Positions 28,139 to 37,629 are shown, counted from the stretch's first letter. The stretch: 64,000 nucleotides of DNA from Pseudaminobacter sp040049255 (GCF_040049255.1 NZ_JBDZDR010000005.1:248001-312000); one strand, 5' to 3'. Numbers and translations are program-made. The notes: generated by a model from the sequence alone, not told the origin.

Positions 28139-29599
28139 CTACGCCCCCGCAGCCCATGGCAGCACCGTCTCATAGGCCGCGGCAGCCTGCAATACGGCCA
28201 AGTCGCCGCGCGGGCGGCCGATGATTTGCATGCCCATGGGCAGGCCTTGTGGGTCGAAGCCGACCGGCACGTTGACGGACGGGCAGCCGGCCAGCGTGGC
28301 GTAGGCCGAGACTTCCATCCAGCGGTGATAGCTATCCATCGCGCGGCCGGCGACTTGCTTCGGCCAGTGCGTGCCGACCGGGAAGGGAAACACCTGCGCG
28401 GTGGGGAGCGCCAGCAGGTCGAAGCGCTCGAAAAGTTTTAGCAGCGTCGCGTGCCACTTTGAACGCACTGTCGAGGCGGCGTGCACCTGCACGGCCGTGA
28501 GGCGCATCGCGCCCTCGATCTCCCAGATCGCCTCGGGCTTCAGGAGGTCGCGCCGGGCGGGATTGTCGAAATGCGCCTTCAACTCGCAGCCGCTGGTGGC
28601 CTGGCGCAGCGTGACGAAGGCGCGCCACAGAGCCTCGAAATCAAATTCCGGCACGAGCGGCTCGGCGGCAAAGCCGATTTCGGCAAAGCGCCGCAAGCCG
28701 GCCTCGCAAAGCTCAAGAATGCCGGTCTCCACCGGCAGATGCCCGCCGAGGTCGCCAAACCAGGCGATGCGACCGCCCGCGGACGCAGCCTCGAGGCGAT
28801 CGAGATAGGCGGTCTCGCCGTCAAGCGATAGCGGTGCGCGCGCATCGTGGCCGGCCTGGACGTCGAGCAGCAGCGCCATGTCGCGCACGTTGCGGCCCAT
28901 CGGCCCCTCGATGCCCATCTGCGAATGGAACACCTCGTTCATCGGCCCGGCCGGCACCAGCCCCTGCGAGGGGCGCAGGCCGAAGACATTGTTGAAGGCG
29001 GCCGGGTTGCGCAGCGAGCCGCCGAAATCGCTGCCGTCGGCCACCGGAACCATGTCGAGCGCCAGCGCGACGGCAGCGCCGCCGCTGGAGCCGCCCGCGG
29101 TGAGAGCCGGGTCGAAGGCGTTGAGCGTCGCGCCGAAGACGTTGTTATAGGTGTTCGAGCCGAGGCCGAATTCCGGCGTGTTGGTCTTGCCGATGAAGAT
29201 GGCGCCGGCCGCGCGCATGCGCACAACGAAGAAATCGTCCTCGTCGGGCACGAAATCCGCAAAAATCGGCGAGCCGAATGTGGTCTTCAGGCCCTTGGTC
29301 AGCGCCAAATCCTTGATCGCAATGGGCAGGCCGTGGAGCGGGCCGGGCTTGGCGCCGTTGGCCAGCGCACTGTCCGCGGCATCGGCTTCGGCAAGGATCT
29401 CGGCGCGGTCGCGGAGCGACACGATGGCGTTGACCTTCGGGTTGACGGCATCGATGCGGTCGAGGAAGGCAGTGGCCACCTCGCGCGCGGAGAGCTGCCG
29501 CGCCTTGATCTTCTTCACCAGTTCGACCGCCGGCATGCGGCAGATTTCGCCTGCCGGCGGCACGTCGAGCTTTGTGGCGGGGCGATTGGGCGCGGCCAT
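28139..29599 (-). CDS. Amidase signature family protein
   Basis: Serine amidase of 486 aa with the Ser-cisSer-Lys triad. The lysine is in LHGLPIAIKDLAL, and the glycine/serine-rich signature runs TAGGSSGGAAVALAL then DGSDFGGSLRNPAAF. The family covers GatA-like amidotransferases, indoleacetamide, nicotinamide-type and other amide hydrolases; no GatB/GatC is adjacent, so this is a free-standing amidase of unknown substrate. It lies 4 bases after the ribokinase gene on the same strand, suggesting cotranscription and a role in nucleoside or nitrogen scavenging (inference). Confidence 0.92.
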   Translation of the reverse strand: MAAPNRPATKLDVPPAGEICRMPAVELVKKIKARQLSAREVATAFLDRIDAVNPKVNAIVSLRDRAEILAEADAADSALANGAKPGPLHGLPIAIKDLALTKGLKTTFGSPIFADFVPDEDDFFVVRMRAAGAIFIGKTNTPEFGLGSNTYNNVFGATLNAFDPALTAGGSSGGAAVALALDMVPVADGSDFGGSLRNPAAFNNVFGLRPSQGLVPAGPMNEVFHSQMGIEGPMGRNVRDMALLLDVQAGHDARAPLSLDGETAYLDRLEAASAGGRIAWFGDLGGHLPVETGILELCEAGLRRFAEIGFAAEPLVPEFDFEALWRAFVTLRQATSGCELKAHFDNPARRDLLKPEAIWEIEGAMRLTAVQVHAASTVRSKWHATLLKLFERFDLLALPTAQVFPFPVGTHWPKQVAGRAMDSYHRWMEVSAYATLAGCPSVNVPVGFDPQGLPMGMQIIGRPRGDLAVLQAAAAYETVLPWAAGA

Positions 29600-29603
29600 G
29601 GGG

Positions 29604-30515
29604 TCAGCTCGCCATGGCGGTGGCGATGGCCTCGTCGACCTCGCCTGCAAGCGGGATGGCTGGCTGCGCGCCCGGCTTGAGGCAGGCGAGCGAGCCGGCA
29701 ACGGCAGCGCGCCGCAGTGCATCGCCAAGCGGCAGGCGCTCGGCAAGGCCCGCGGCCAGATAGCCGCAGAAGGTGTCGCCGGCGCCGACCGTGTCGAGCG
29801 GCGTGATCTTCAGCGCCGGTACGCTGAGGAACGCTTCCGGCGTGGCGGCAAGCACGCCTTCGCCGCCCAGCGTGACGATGATGGTGCGGCCGGTGGCCAC
29901 TGCAAAGGCCTTCATGCGGGCAGGGCGGTCGGCGCCCTCGAGCGCAAGCGCCTCGCAATAGAGGTCGAATTCGGTCTCGTTGGCGACGACATAGTTCGCC
30001 TTTGCCAGCAGCCCCGCGGCATCGGCCCGGAAGGGCGCGGTGTTGAGGATGGAAACGCTGCCGGCCGCCGCCGCGGCATCGAGTGCTGCTTCCACGGTGG
30101 CGAGCGGGATCTCGTGCTGCAGGAGCACGATGTCGCCCTGGCCGAGCGCTGCCTTGGCCACGCCACCGGGCAGCACGGTTTCGTTGGCGCCCGGCACAAC
30201 GGCAATCACGTTCTCGCCGTCGGCGCCTACGAGGATGTGTGCGGTTCCGGTGGCGGTGGCGGCTTCGGCCACGGCGGAGAGGTCGACCTTGCCGTCCTTC
30301 AGCAGCGCCAGCGCCTCGCCCGCGAAGGCATCCTTGCCGACGGCGCCGACCATGCGCACCGAAGCGCCGGCGCGTGCGGCCGCCAGCGCCTGGTTGGCGC
30401 CCTTGCCGCCCGGCGCCGTCTTGAAGGTGCTGCCCGGAACCGTCTCGCCGGGCGCGGGAAGCCGTTCGACGGTGACGATCAGGTCGAGATTGATGGAGCC
30501 GATGACGGTGATCAA
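29604..30515 (-). CDS. rbsK: Ribokinase
   Basis: PfkB-family kinase phosphorylating D-ribose to ribose 5-phosphate. The 303-aa protein starts MITVIGSINLDLIVTVERLP, with the substrate-side motif GGKGANQALAAARAGA and the catalytic DTVGAGDTFCGYLAAGL near the C-terminus. It is the first gene of a two-gene unit with the amidase. Together with the nearby nucleoside hydrolase it completes nucleoside to ribose 5-phosphate. No rbsABC transporter is in the window. Confidence 0.95.
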   Translation of the reverse strand: MITVIGSINLDLIVTVERLPAPGETVPGSTFKTAPGGKGANQALAAARAGASVRMVGAVGKDAFAGEALALLKDGKVDLSAVAEAATATGTAHILVGADGENVIAVVPGANETVLPGGVAKAALGQGDIVLLQHEIPLATVEAALDAAAAAGSVSILNTAPFRADAAGLLAKANYVVANETEFDLYCEALALEGADRPARMKAFAVATGRTIIVTLGGEGVLAATPEAFLSVPALKITPLDTVGAGDTFCGYLAAGLAERLPLGDALRRAAVAGSLACLKPGAQPAIPLAGEVDEAIATAMAS

Positions 30516-30673
30516 GGAAAGTCTCCCGCTGGCGCATGAGCCCGTGCGGGGAGGGCACGGCCGAGTGCGCGGATTTGAAGGCTTCGGCGCGCCAGGCCGT
30601 TCATCGGCGGCGCTCCAAATCGGCGGGAAGCTATTCGGTTTGAGCCGATATTGAAATATGCCGGAAGCCGGTT

Positions 30674-31558
30674 TCAGCCGTTTTTGCTGAGCTGCCCGGC
30701 CTCCCAGCCGAGAATGGCGCGCTTGCGCGTCAGGCCCCAGTGATAGCCGGTGAGCGCGCCCGACTTGCCGACGGCGCGGTGGCAGGGCACCACGAAGGAG
30801 ATGGGGTTGGCGCCAACGGCAGCCCCGACCGCCCGGCTGGCCTTGGGCGCACCGATGCCGGCGGCGATGGCCGAATAGCTCACCGCCTTGCCCATCGGGA
30901 TCTTGAGCAGCGCATCCCAGACGCTGATCTGGAAATCGGTGCCTATCATGACAATGCGCAGCGGATCTTCAGCGCGCCAGCGCGCCGGGTCGAAGATGCG
31001 CGCGGCATAGGGCGCGGTGGCGGCCATGTCTTCCACATAGGTCGCGTTCGGCCAGCGGCCGGCCATGTCCTCGAAGGCTTCGCGCTCGCGGCCGGCGTCG
31101 TTGAAGGAGAGGCCGGCGAGCCCGCGGTCGGTGACCATGATCAGCGCCACGCCGAAGGGCGAGAGATGGTAGCCGTAGCGGATGGTCAGGCCCGCGCCGC
31201 GGCTCTTGTAGTCGCCGGGCGACATCGCCTCATGGGTGATGAAGAGGTCGTGCAGACGGCCGGGGCCGGACATGCCGACCTCGAAGGCGGTTTCGAGCAG
31301 CGGTAGCCCCGAATCGAGCAGCCGCCTTGCGTGGTCCAGCGTCACAGCCTGCAGAAACCCCTTGGGCGAGAGGCCGGCCCAGCGGGTGAACAGTTTTTGC
31401 AAGGCCGTCGGCGTTTCGCCCACTTCGGCCGCAAGCGTTTCGAGCGAAGGCTGGTCGCGATAGTCCAGGCTGATCTTTTCGATGACGCGGCGGACAATCT
31501 CGTAGTCGCAGCCTTGCGGCGTGATTTCCTCGCGCAGGATCGCGGTGGGTGCGTTCAT
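30674..31558 (-). CDS. AraC-domain O6-methylguanine-DNA methyltransferase (Ada-like)
   Basis: A 294-aa fusion: an AraC-type helix-turn-helix region (about residues 20-120) and a C-terminal methylated-DNA-cysteine methyltransferase with the acceptor Cys259 in VPCHRAVG. It lacks the N-terminal zinc Cys4 domain of E. coli Ada, so it cannot sense methyl phosphotriesters that way. This shorter layout is common in alphaproteobacteria. It may repair alkylated guanine and also regulate genes, but the sensory step is unclear. It has its own 86-base gap from DUF2244 upstream. Confidence 0.92.
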   Translation of the reverse strand: MNAPTAILREEITPQGCDYEIVRRVIEKISLDYRDQPSLETLAAEVGETPTALQKLFTRWAGLSPKGFLQAVTLDHARRLLDSGLPLLETAFEVGMSGPGRLHDLFITHEAMSPGDYKSRGAGLTIRYGYHLSPFGVALIMVTDRGLAGLSFNDAGREREAFEDMAGRWPNATYVEDMAATAPYAARIFDPARWRAEDPLRIVMIGTDFQISVWDALLKIPMGKAVSYSAIAAGIGAPKASRAVGAAVGANPISFVVPCHRAVGKSGALTGYHWGLTRKRAILGWEAGQLSKNG

Positions 31559-31644
31559 GGCTTGTCTCCTTGACCGCGATTATCGTGCGGGCACGCAGCC
31601 ATAGCCACCCGAAACTTGCCGAGATGCCGGCGACCAGAACCTTG

Positions 31645-32139
31645 TCAGCGCCCCCGCGCGGTGGCCAGCGCAAGCGAAAACGCCTTGGCGAAGCTTTCGC
31701 GGTCGTCGGGGTTGAGGAAGCTGCCGATCGGCACGCTTTGCCCGCGACCCTCCACCGCCATGCTGGTGATGCCGATCTCCGGCATGCGCTTGACCGCGAA
31801 GCGGGCCCAGAACGGGTTGAAGCGATGGTCTTCCGCACGGCCAGACGGTGAAATCTTGCAGATTTCCAGGCTGGTGCGCGAGACGATGACCTCCTCGCGG
31901 GCGCGGGCGGCGCGGTAGTTCAGGCGAAAGGCGATGTAGAGCCCGATCACGTCGAGCCCGAAGAAGCCGAAGACTGGCCAGGCGCCGTTGTAGAGGAAGA
32001 ACGCGCCGGTGACGAGCCAGCCGAATGTCATCGTGCCCATCAGCAGCAGGAAGCCGGTTCGACCCAGCGACCGGTGCGGCGTCAGCAGGGCGTGGAAGAA
32101 TGGCTCGTCGGCCGCATAGGCAGCGTTTGTCTCGCTCAT
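31645..32139 (-). CDS. DUF2244 integral membrane protein
   Basis: A 164-aa protein with two adjacent membrane helices (about residues 28-50 and 53-72) and a C-terminal cytoplasmic domain of beta-rich character, matching DUF2244. Typical segments are LTPHRSLGRTGF at the start, IGLYIAFRLNYRAAR after the second helix, and NPFWARF in the tail. It is divergent from nth with only 22 bases between the two starts. Function unknown. Confidence 0.85.
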   Translation of the reverse strand: MSETNAAYAADEPFFHALLTPHRSLGRTGFLLLMGTMTFGWLVTGAFFLYNGAWPVFGFFGLDVIGLYIAFRLNYRAARAREEVIVSRTSLEICKISPSGRAEDHRFNPFWARFAVKRMPEIGITSMAVEGRGQSVPIGSFLNPDDRESFAKAFSLALATARGR

Positions 32140-32161
32140 GCCCGCAGTTTATAGGAAAGCC

Positions 32162-32956
32162 ATGGACAGTCCCAAGCCCAAAGATCAGCAGCTAACCAAA
32201 AAGCCGCGAGCCGCAACCGCCAATGTCGCGAAGAAGAGCGCCAAGCCGCGCGCGCGCCGGCCGAAATCGCTCTACACGCCTGCCGAGGTGCACGAAATCT
32301 TCCGCCGCTTCGCCGTGCAGCGGCCGGAGCCGAAGGGCGAGTTGGAGCATATCAACGCCTTCACCCTGCTGGTGGCGGTGGTGCTGTCGGCGCAGGCCAC
32401 CGACGCCGGGGTGAACAAGGCGACGCGGCCGCTGTTTGCGATCGCCGATACGCCGCAGAAGATGCTGGCGCTCGGCGAGGAGAAGGTAGGCGAATACATC
32501 CGCACCATCGGGCTGTGGCGCGCCAAGGCCAGGAACGTGGTGGCGCTGTCGGAGGCGCTCATCCGCGACCATGGCGGCGAGGTGCCGGACGACCTCGATG
32601 CGCTGGTGAAGCTGCCGGGGGTGGGCCGCAAGACGGCAAACGTGGTGCTCAACATGGCCTTCGGCCACCACACCATGGCGGTCGATACGCATATATTGCG
32701 CATCGGCAACCGGCTGGGCCTCGCGCCCGGCAAGACGCCGGAGCAGGTGGAGGCGGGGCTCGTCCGCATCATACCGGACGAATATATGCGCCATGCCCAT
32801 CACTGGCTGATCCTGCACGGGCGCTATGTGTGCAAGGCGCGCAAGCCCGATTGCCCGAACTGCGTCATAGCCGACATCTGCAAGGCGAAGGAAAAGACCA
32901 CCAGCATACCCGCGCCGCTGGTGCCGGTCGCGCCGCTGGAAGACCCCGGTCAGTAG
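32162..32956 (+). CDS. nth: Endonuclease III
   Basis: Bifunctional DNA glycosylase/AP lyase for oxidised pyrimidines, 264 aa. The helix-hairpin-helix has LPGVGRKTANVVLNMAF with the catalytic lysine, and VDTHILRI carries the catalytic aspartate. The [4Fe-4S] loop C-x6-C-x2-C-x5-C is intact (CKARKPDCPNC then CKAK). The start at 32162 has AGGAAA just upstream. The first 40 residues are basic and unstructured. It overlaps the convergent DUF2214 gene by 7 bases at the 3' end. Confidence 0.96.
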   Translation: MDSPKPKDQQLTKKPRAATANVAKKSAKPRARRPKSLYTPAEVHEIFRRFAVQRPEPKGELEHINAFTLLVAVVLSAQATDAGVNKATRPLFAIADTPQKMLALGEEKVGEYIRTIGLWRAKARNVVALSEALIRDHGGEVPDDLDALVKLPGVGRKTANVVLNMAFGHHTMAVDTHILRIGNRLGLAPGKTPEQVEAGLVRIIPDEYMRHAHHWLILHGRYVCKARKPDCPNCVIADICKAKEKTTSIPAPLVPVAPLEDPGQ

Positions 32957-33414
32957 CCGAACAGGCCGTAGCCGCGCGCCATCGCCGCCGCGAAGATCGG
33001 GATCAGCATGAAGATCATCATCTGGGCGCGCAGAGAGCCGCGCACCGAGGCGAGTTGGGCCGCGGGCACCGCGAAGGCGGGGTCGGCCACCACCTGCTTC
33101 TTCCATGACAGGAAGCGCATGGTGGGCAGGATCGACAGCAGGCCGACGGCGGCAAAGGCCGCCATCTTGGCCCAGAAGGTCCAGCTATAGACGTAGAATT
33201 CCCAGCCCTTCAGGCCGTAGAACACGCGGGCGACGCCGACGATGATGACGAACAGCGCAACGAGGCCGTAGGCCCGGTCGATGCCGGCCAGCCTGCCGAT
33301 TGTCCTGTGCGTCATCTCGTTGCGGATCAGCACCACCTCGGCGGCGATGACTGCGGCCAGGGCAAAGACCAGTATGTGGTGGAAGATGGCAAGCAGCAGG
33401 TCGGCGGTTTCCAT
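32950..33414 (-). CDS. DUF2214 membrane protein
   Basis: A 154-aa protein with four membrane helices, matching DUF2214. Its pattern includes a His pair in the first helix (LLAIFHHILVFALAA), GIDRAYGLVALFV, and the FWAKMAAFAAVGLLSI segment. Paired histidines in helices hint at haem binding, as in other four-helix cytochrome-like families, but this is inference. It is convergent with nth. Confidence 0.85.
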   Translation of the reverse strand: METADLLLAIFHHILVFALAAVIAAEVVLIRNEMTHRTIGRLAGIDRAYGLVALFVIIVGVARVFYGLKGWEFYVYSWTFWAKMAAFAAVGLLSILPTMRFLSWKKQVVADPAFAVPAAQLASVRGSLRAQMMIFMLIPIFAAAMARGYGLFGY

Positions 33415-33634
33415 GGTGATTCCTTGCGTATCGGACCGGCGAAACTAAACGCGCCGGTAGATGGGCGGAGTTTCGCGCCGCGGTCAAGCGTCGGCCTCAC
33501 GCCGCGGAACTCTCCTGACAGCGCCCGGTTGCGGCGCAAAATCCCCACGGATACCCTGCTGCGGCGACGAGATTGACACAGGTTGGAACTGCCGCCATCC
33601 CGATGGCAGCACATTTCTGCACGGCGAGCGCTTC

Positions 33635-34168
33635 ATGATGAATTCCGACCCTTCCGAAATCTCGGTCGTAGAGACGCCGCGCACCATACTGCGCGGCCAC
33701 AGGCAGTCGGATTTCGAGGCCTATGCGGCGATGTGGGCGGACCCGGTGGTCACCCGCTTCATCGGCGGCCGGCCGATGACGGGGGAGGAGGCGTGGGTTC
33801 GGCTGCTGCGCTATGTCGGCCACTGGCAGGTGCTCGGCTTCGGCCTGTGGGCTATCGAGGACAAGGCGACGGGGGAGTTTCTGGGGGAGGCCGGGTTCCA
33901 CGACCTGAAACGCGACATCGAGCCCTCCATCGCCGGCGTGCCGGAGGCCGGCTGGGTGCTGGTGCCATCTGCGCATGGCAAGGGGCTGGCGAGCGAGATC
34001 GTGGGCGCGATGCACGAGTGGGGCGACCGGCATTTCCGCGGGGCGCGGACGGTGTGCATCATCGACCCCGGCAATGGCGGCTCGATCCGCGTGGCCGAGA
34101 AATGCGGCTATCGCGAAGTGACGCGCACCACCTACAAGGGTTCGCCAACCATCCTTTTCGAGCGCTGA
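33635..34168 (+). CDS. GNAT acetyltransferase, RimJ/RimL type
   Basis: A 177-aa N-acetyltransferase of the RimJ/RimL group. The N-terminal part has TPRTILRGHRQSDFEAYAAM, and the acetyl-CoA-binding segment is WVLVPSAHGKGLASEIV, where the usual Q/R-x-x-G-x-G/A pattern appears as HGKGLA. The end CGYREVTRTTYKG is typical. I use the ATG at 33635; an ATG directly follows at 33638. Substrate unknown. A conservatively similar neighbour context is not evident. Confidence 0.88.
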   Translation: MMNSDPSEISVVETPRTILRGHRQSDFEAYAAMWADPVVTRFIGGRPMTGEEAWVRLLRYVGHWQVLGFGLWAIEDKATGEFLGEAGFHDLKRDIEPSIAGVPEAGWVLVPSAHGKGLASEIVGAMHEWGDRHFRGARTVCIIDPGNGGSIRVAEKCGYREVTRTTYKGSPTILFER

Positions 34169-34202
34169 GCCCGGCGGGCAGCCAAGCGCGAGCCGGAGAC
34201 GA

Positions 34203-36656
34203 TCATCCCGCCAGCTTGCGAAGGCTCTTCGCTTCAACCGCATCGTCGGGGCTGGCCTCGCGACCGTCGAAGGGTTGCGGCATGGAAACGGCGTAGCCTT
34301 GCGCATAATCGATGCCGATCGAGCGCAGGTCCTGCAATATGGCCTCGCTTTCCACGAATTCGGCGATGACGTGCTTGCCCATGATCTTGCCGATGTGGTG
34401 GATCATTTCCACCATGGCGCGGTCGGTGCTGTCTTCCAGCATGTCCTTCACGAAGCCGCCGTCGATCTTGAGGAAGTCCACCGGCAAGTGCTTCAGATAG
34501 CCGAAAGAGGACATGCCGACGCCGAAATCGTCGAGGGCGAAGCGGCAGCCAAGGCCGCGCAGCTCGGTGATGAAGCGCACGGCCTGGGGCAGGTTGGCGA
34601 TGGCGCTGCTTTCGGTGATCTCGAAGCAGACCAGCGATGGCGGGATGGCGAAGCGCTCGAACTGCCCGCGCACATATGCGAGGAAGGTGTCGTCGCCCAG
34701 GGTCGCGCCCGACAGGTTGATGGCGCAGGAGCCGATGGGCGTGCCGCGCGGCCGAGCCAGGCGTTCGGCCAGGGTGGCGAAGGCGTTGCGCACCACCCAG
34801 CGATCGATCTGCGGCATCAGCCCGTATCGTTCGGCAGCCGGCATGAAGCTTCCGGGCGGGATGATGCTTCCGTCTTCGTCTCGCAGCCTCAACAGCAGCT
34901 CGACATGCATGCCGGCGGCTTCCCCGCCTGAAAGCGGCATGATTTCCTGGGCATAGAGCGAAAAGCGGTCGCCTTCCAGCGCGTCTCGAATGCGCTGCAC
35001 CCAGGCCATGTCGCCGAAGCGTTCCTGCAGTTCCGCATCGGTAGGGGAATGGATCTGGACCCGATCGCGGCCCTTTTCCTTGGCCATGTAGCAGGCCATG
35101 TCGGCGGCGCTCAGCAGTTCCTGCAAGGTGGTCTGCTTCTGGTCGACATGAACCAGGCCGATGCTGACGCTGATATTGAAGGCACGCGCGTTCCACACGA
35201 AGCGCAGGTCGCAAATGCTCTTGCGCAGGCGCTCGGCCACGCGCGCGGCGTCTTCAGGAACAGCCTCGGGGAGCAGGATGCCGAACTCGTCGCCGCCCAG
35301 CCGCGCCAGCAGATCGTCGGCGCGCAGCTCGTTCTGCAGCAGGGACGCGACCTGGCACAGCAACTGGTCTCCGGCGGCATGGCCGCAAGTGTCGTTGACG
35401 ATCTTGAACTGGTCGAGGTCGAGGAACATCAGCGCGCACTGGGCGCTATGGCCGGTGGCCAGCCTTTCCAGGGCGAGCTCGATGCGGCGCTCGAACTCGC
35501 GCCTGTTGGCAAGCCGTGTCAGCGCATCGTGCGAGGCCTGCCAGGACAGGCGCTCGATATAGGCCTGTTCCTGGGTCTTGTCGTGGACCACCAGCACGAT
35601 GCCGGCGGGCTTGCCTTCCTGCGGCAGCGGCGCGCCGACCAGGGAGACAGGCACGGAAAACTCGTCGGCGCGGACGAGGCGCTGCGCGTGCAGATCGACG
35701 CCGCCGTCGCCGGTTTCCAGAACCTTGCCGACGAGATCTGCACACTCGGCGTCCGTCTTGTCGTCGACGAGGCTGAAAAGCTGCTTCAGCGGCTGGCCGC
35801 GCGCGGCATCGAGCTTTCGCCGCAGCATCTGCTCGGCCGCTGCGTTCATATAGTCCACCTTGCCGTCTAGGTCGGCGGTGATGACCGGCTGGCCGATGGA
35901 GGCGAGCGTGACCTGCGCGCGCTCGCGCTCCGCATTCAGCGCGTCTTCAAAGGCATGGCGCTGCAGCAGCAGCTTTCGCGTGCGCCAGATGGCCAGGCCG
36001 ATCAAGGCTGCGGACGCGGCCAGGTTGATCGCGGTCAGCAGGTTCTTGATGACGCGCGACGCGTTGCCGAGGCTCGATGAAAAGGCGATGGCGTGCGGCG
36101 TGATGCGCTCGTTGTAGCGCATGATTTCGGTGCGCCAGCCGGCGATGCGCCCGGGGCTGACCGGCCCGGCGAGGACTTCCATGCGCATGGCCTGCGCATA
36201 GCGGGCAAGTTCCGCAAGCTGCGAGTCGGCCGCCGTCCAGTGCCGCAGCGATGCCTCGAGCGGGGTGAAGCCGCCGAGATTGCGGTAGAGCCAGACGAGC
36301 CCCGCAATGTCCCTGGGATGATTGCCGCCCTGCAGCAGCCCGGTTCTCGCGTCTTCCAGCGCGGGCGCCGGCCCTTCCAATGCAAGCCGTGCCCTGCCGT
36401 CGGCAAGTGGCGTGGCGATGGCCTGGCGGTAGCGCTGGTAGTACTCCTCGTCGCCCGTGGCGGCATACTGGTCGAGAAAGTAGATGGCGTCCTTCTGCCC
36501 CTTGGACCACAGGCTTTCGCCGCCGACATAGGCGCGAACCGCCGACAGCGTGGAGAGGCTGAGGCTGGCCAGCAGGGCTTGCGCAAGGACGACAGCGATG
36601 AAAGGCCACACGAGCCCGAGCAGGCGGGGTCTGGCGTGTGTCCCGCGCGCGTTCAT
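34203..36656 (-). CDS. Membrane GGDEF/EAL protein (c-di-GMP turnover) with PAS domain
   Basis: An 817-aa protein with two membrane helices (about residues 13-35 and 207-224) enclosing a periplasmic helical sensor domain. A PAS domain follows (about 245-365), then a GGDEF domain with the intact RLGGDEFGIL motif near residue 454, then an EAL domain. The EAL signature is VELLLR, that is ELL, near residue 585, but the metal and catalytic residues look kept: the Glu itself, the Asn in AINLSG, DDFGVGMSSFGYL and LKIDGGF. It may therefore both make and break c-di-GMP; the balance cannot be read. Confidence 0.93.
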   Translation of the reverse strand: MNARGTHARPRLLGLVWPFIAVVLAQALLASLSLSTLSAVRAYVGGESLWSKGQKDAIYFLDQYAATGDEEYYQRYRQAIATPLADGRARLALEGPAPALEDARTGLLQGGNHPRDIAGLVWLYRNLGGFTPLEASLRHWTAADSQLAELARYAQAMRMEVLAGPVSPGRIAGWRTEIMRYNERITPHAIAFSSSLGNASRVIKNLLTAINLAASAALIGLAIWRTRKLLLQRHAFEDALNAERERAQVTLASIGQPVITADLDGKVDYMNAAAEQMLRRKLDAARGQPLKQLFSLVDDKTDAECADLVGKVLETGDGGVDLHAQRLVRADEFSVPVSLVGAPLPQEGKPAGIVLVVHDKTQEQAYIERLSWQASHDALTRLANRREFERRIELALERLATGHSAQCALMFLDLDQFKIVNDTCGHAAGDQLLCQVASLLQNELRADDLLARLGGDEFGILLPEAVPEDAARVAERLRKSICDLRFVWNARAFNISVSIGLVHVDQKQTTLQELLSAADMACYMAKEKGRDRVQIHSPTDAELQERFGDMAWVQRIRDALEGDRFSLYAQEIMPLSGGEAAGMHVELLLRLRDEDGSIIPPGSFMPAAERYGLMPQIDRWVVRNAFATLAERLARPRGTPIGSCAINLSGATLGDDTFLAYVRGQFERFAIPPSLVCFEITESSAIANLPQAVRFITELRGLGCRFALDDFGVGMSSFGYLKHLPVDFLKIDGGFVKDMLEDSTDRAMVEMIHHIGKIMGKHVIAEFVESEAILQDLRSIGIDYAQGYAVSMPQPFDGREASPDDAVEAKSLRKLAG

Positions 36657-37188
36657 GGGATTTTCGCAGCCCTGGTCTTAATCTGAAGTCCCCCCGCATG
36701 TGGCCAGCTCGACTGCGCGGCTGGCATTGCCGCAAGTGCTTGCAATCTCGTGGGCCGCAGGAAGGGTACGGGCGCGAAATTAAAATCTGCTGAATGGGCG
36801 TCGGGCAGAGTCCGGGCGAGATCTACTTTGCAATTCCAGCGATTGCGGGCGCAAGGACAAGGGCTCTTGGCTTGGCCGCCGCGGCGGGGCATTTCTGCTT
36901 TCCGGAACGCTGGTGAGCCCTTTGCTTGACTTTCCGGTGAAGTTTCGAGACTATCAATTCATGTCTATCGTCGTTGAAGTCCGAACCACTCTGTTTCCGC
37001 GGGTTTGCCCCATCGCGGGACTCTAGCCCCCGGCTCGGCAGCCATGCGCCCCCGAGCCGCGGGGTATATGGCAATTTTGCAGGGTTTTTCTGCAAGCGGC
37101 GCTCCAACAAATCAACTATCGCCAAACCGGCAGCCGCATGTCGCAGCCTCTGAGGGGCTCCGTGGGCGGTCACAAGCATGGGTGTAAA
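36657..37188. other. Intergenic region upstream of the Rnk-like gene
   Basis: About 530 bases between divergent genes. It holds a possible promoter (TTGACT at 36926-36931, 17 bases, GACTAT at 36949-36954), the large hairpin at 37027-37064, and a second small hairpin TTGCAG/CTGCAA at 37077-37095. No coding stretch is supported. Confidence 0.5.
37027..37064 (+). promoter_or_regulatory. Leader hairpin, copy 1, upstream of the first GreA/Rnk-like gene
   Basis: CCCCCGGCTCGG at 37027-37038 pairs with 37052-37064 as a 12-bp stem with one bulged C at 37060 and a 13-base loop. It is preceded by GGACTCTAG. A related hairpin, preceded by GGAGTCTAG, lies before the next gene of the same family. This looks like a structured 5' leader. 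Confidence 0.6.
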
Positions 37189-37629
37189 ATGCAAGAAAAG
37201 ACCAAGGCCAAGCGCAAGCCGGCCATCAAGATCGGCGCCACGGACCACGCCAAGCTGCTGGCTTTCGCTTCCGCCATGGAAAGCCGCAATCCCGAAATGG
37301 CCGAAGAGCTGTTCCTGGAGCTCGACCGGGCCCGGGTAGTGGCCGACGGCTCGATCTCCGAAGACGTGGTCCAGATGGGTTCCACCGTCACCTTCAAGCC
37401 GGACACCGGCGAGGCCAAGACCGTGACGCTGGTGTTCCCGGGCGATGCGGATATCGCGCAGGGCAAGATTTCGATCTTCACGCCCATCGGCACGGCGCTG
37501 ATCGGCCTGACCAAGGGCCAGGCGATCATGTGGACCGCGCGCGACGGCCGCACGCATCAGCTCGAAGTGCTCGAGGTGCATCACGCAGGCGCGGCCGCGC
37601 CGGCGACCGCCACTTCCGGCGGAAACTGA
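37189..37629 (+). CDS. GreA/Rnk-family regulator (nucleoside diphosphate kinase regulator-like), copy 1
   Basis: A 146-aa protein with the C-terminal FKBP-like domain shared by Rnk and GreA/GreB. A basic N-terminus leads to a short helical hairpin (ATDHAKLLAFASAMESRNPEM), then VVQMGSTVTFKPDTGEAKTVTLVFP and the family's ISIFTPIGTALIGLTKGQAI. Rnk proteins bind RNA polymerase without the long coiled coil of GreA. ATG at 37189 fits the family start; an upstream in-frame ATG at 37138 gives an unmatched extension. It is the first of two tandem paralogues, each behind a similar hairpin. Confidence 0.88.
   Translation: MQEKTKAKRKPAIKIGATDHAKLLAFASAMESRNPEMAEELFLELDRARVVADGSISEDVVQMGSTVTFKPDTGEAKTVTLVFPGDADIAQGKISIFTPIGTALIGLTKGQAIMWTARDGRTHQLEVLEVHHAGAAAPATATSGGN

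Noticed and set aside
30542..30560. Hairpin CCGTGC/GCACGG between ribokinase and the Ada-like gene.
   Set aside because: No T-run on either strand and no conserved context; not called a terminator.
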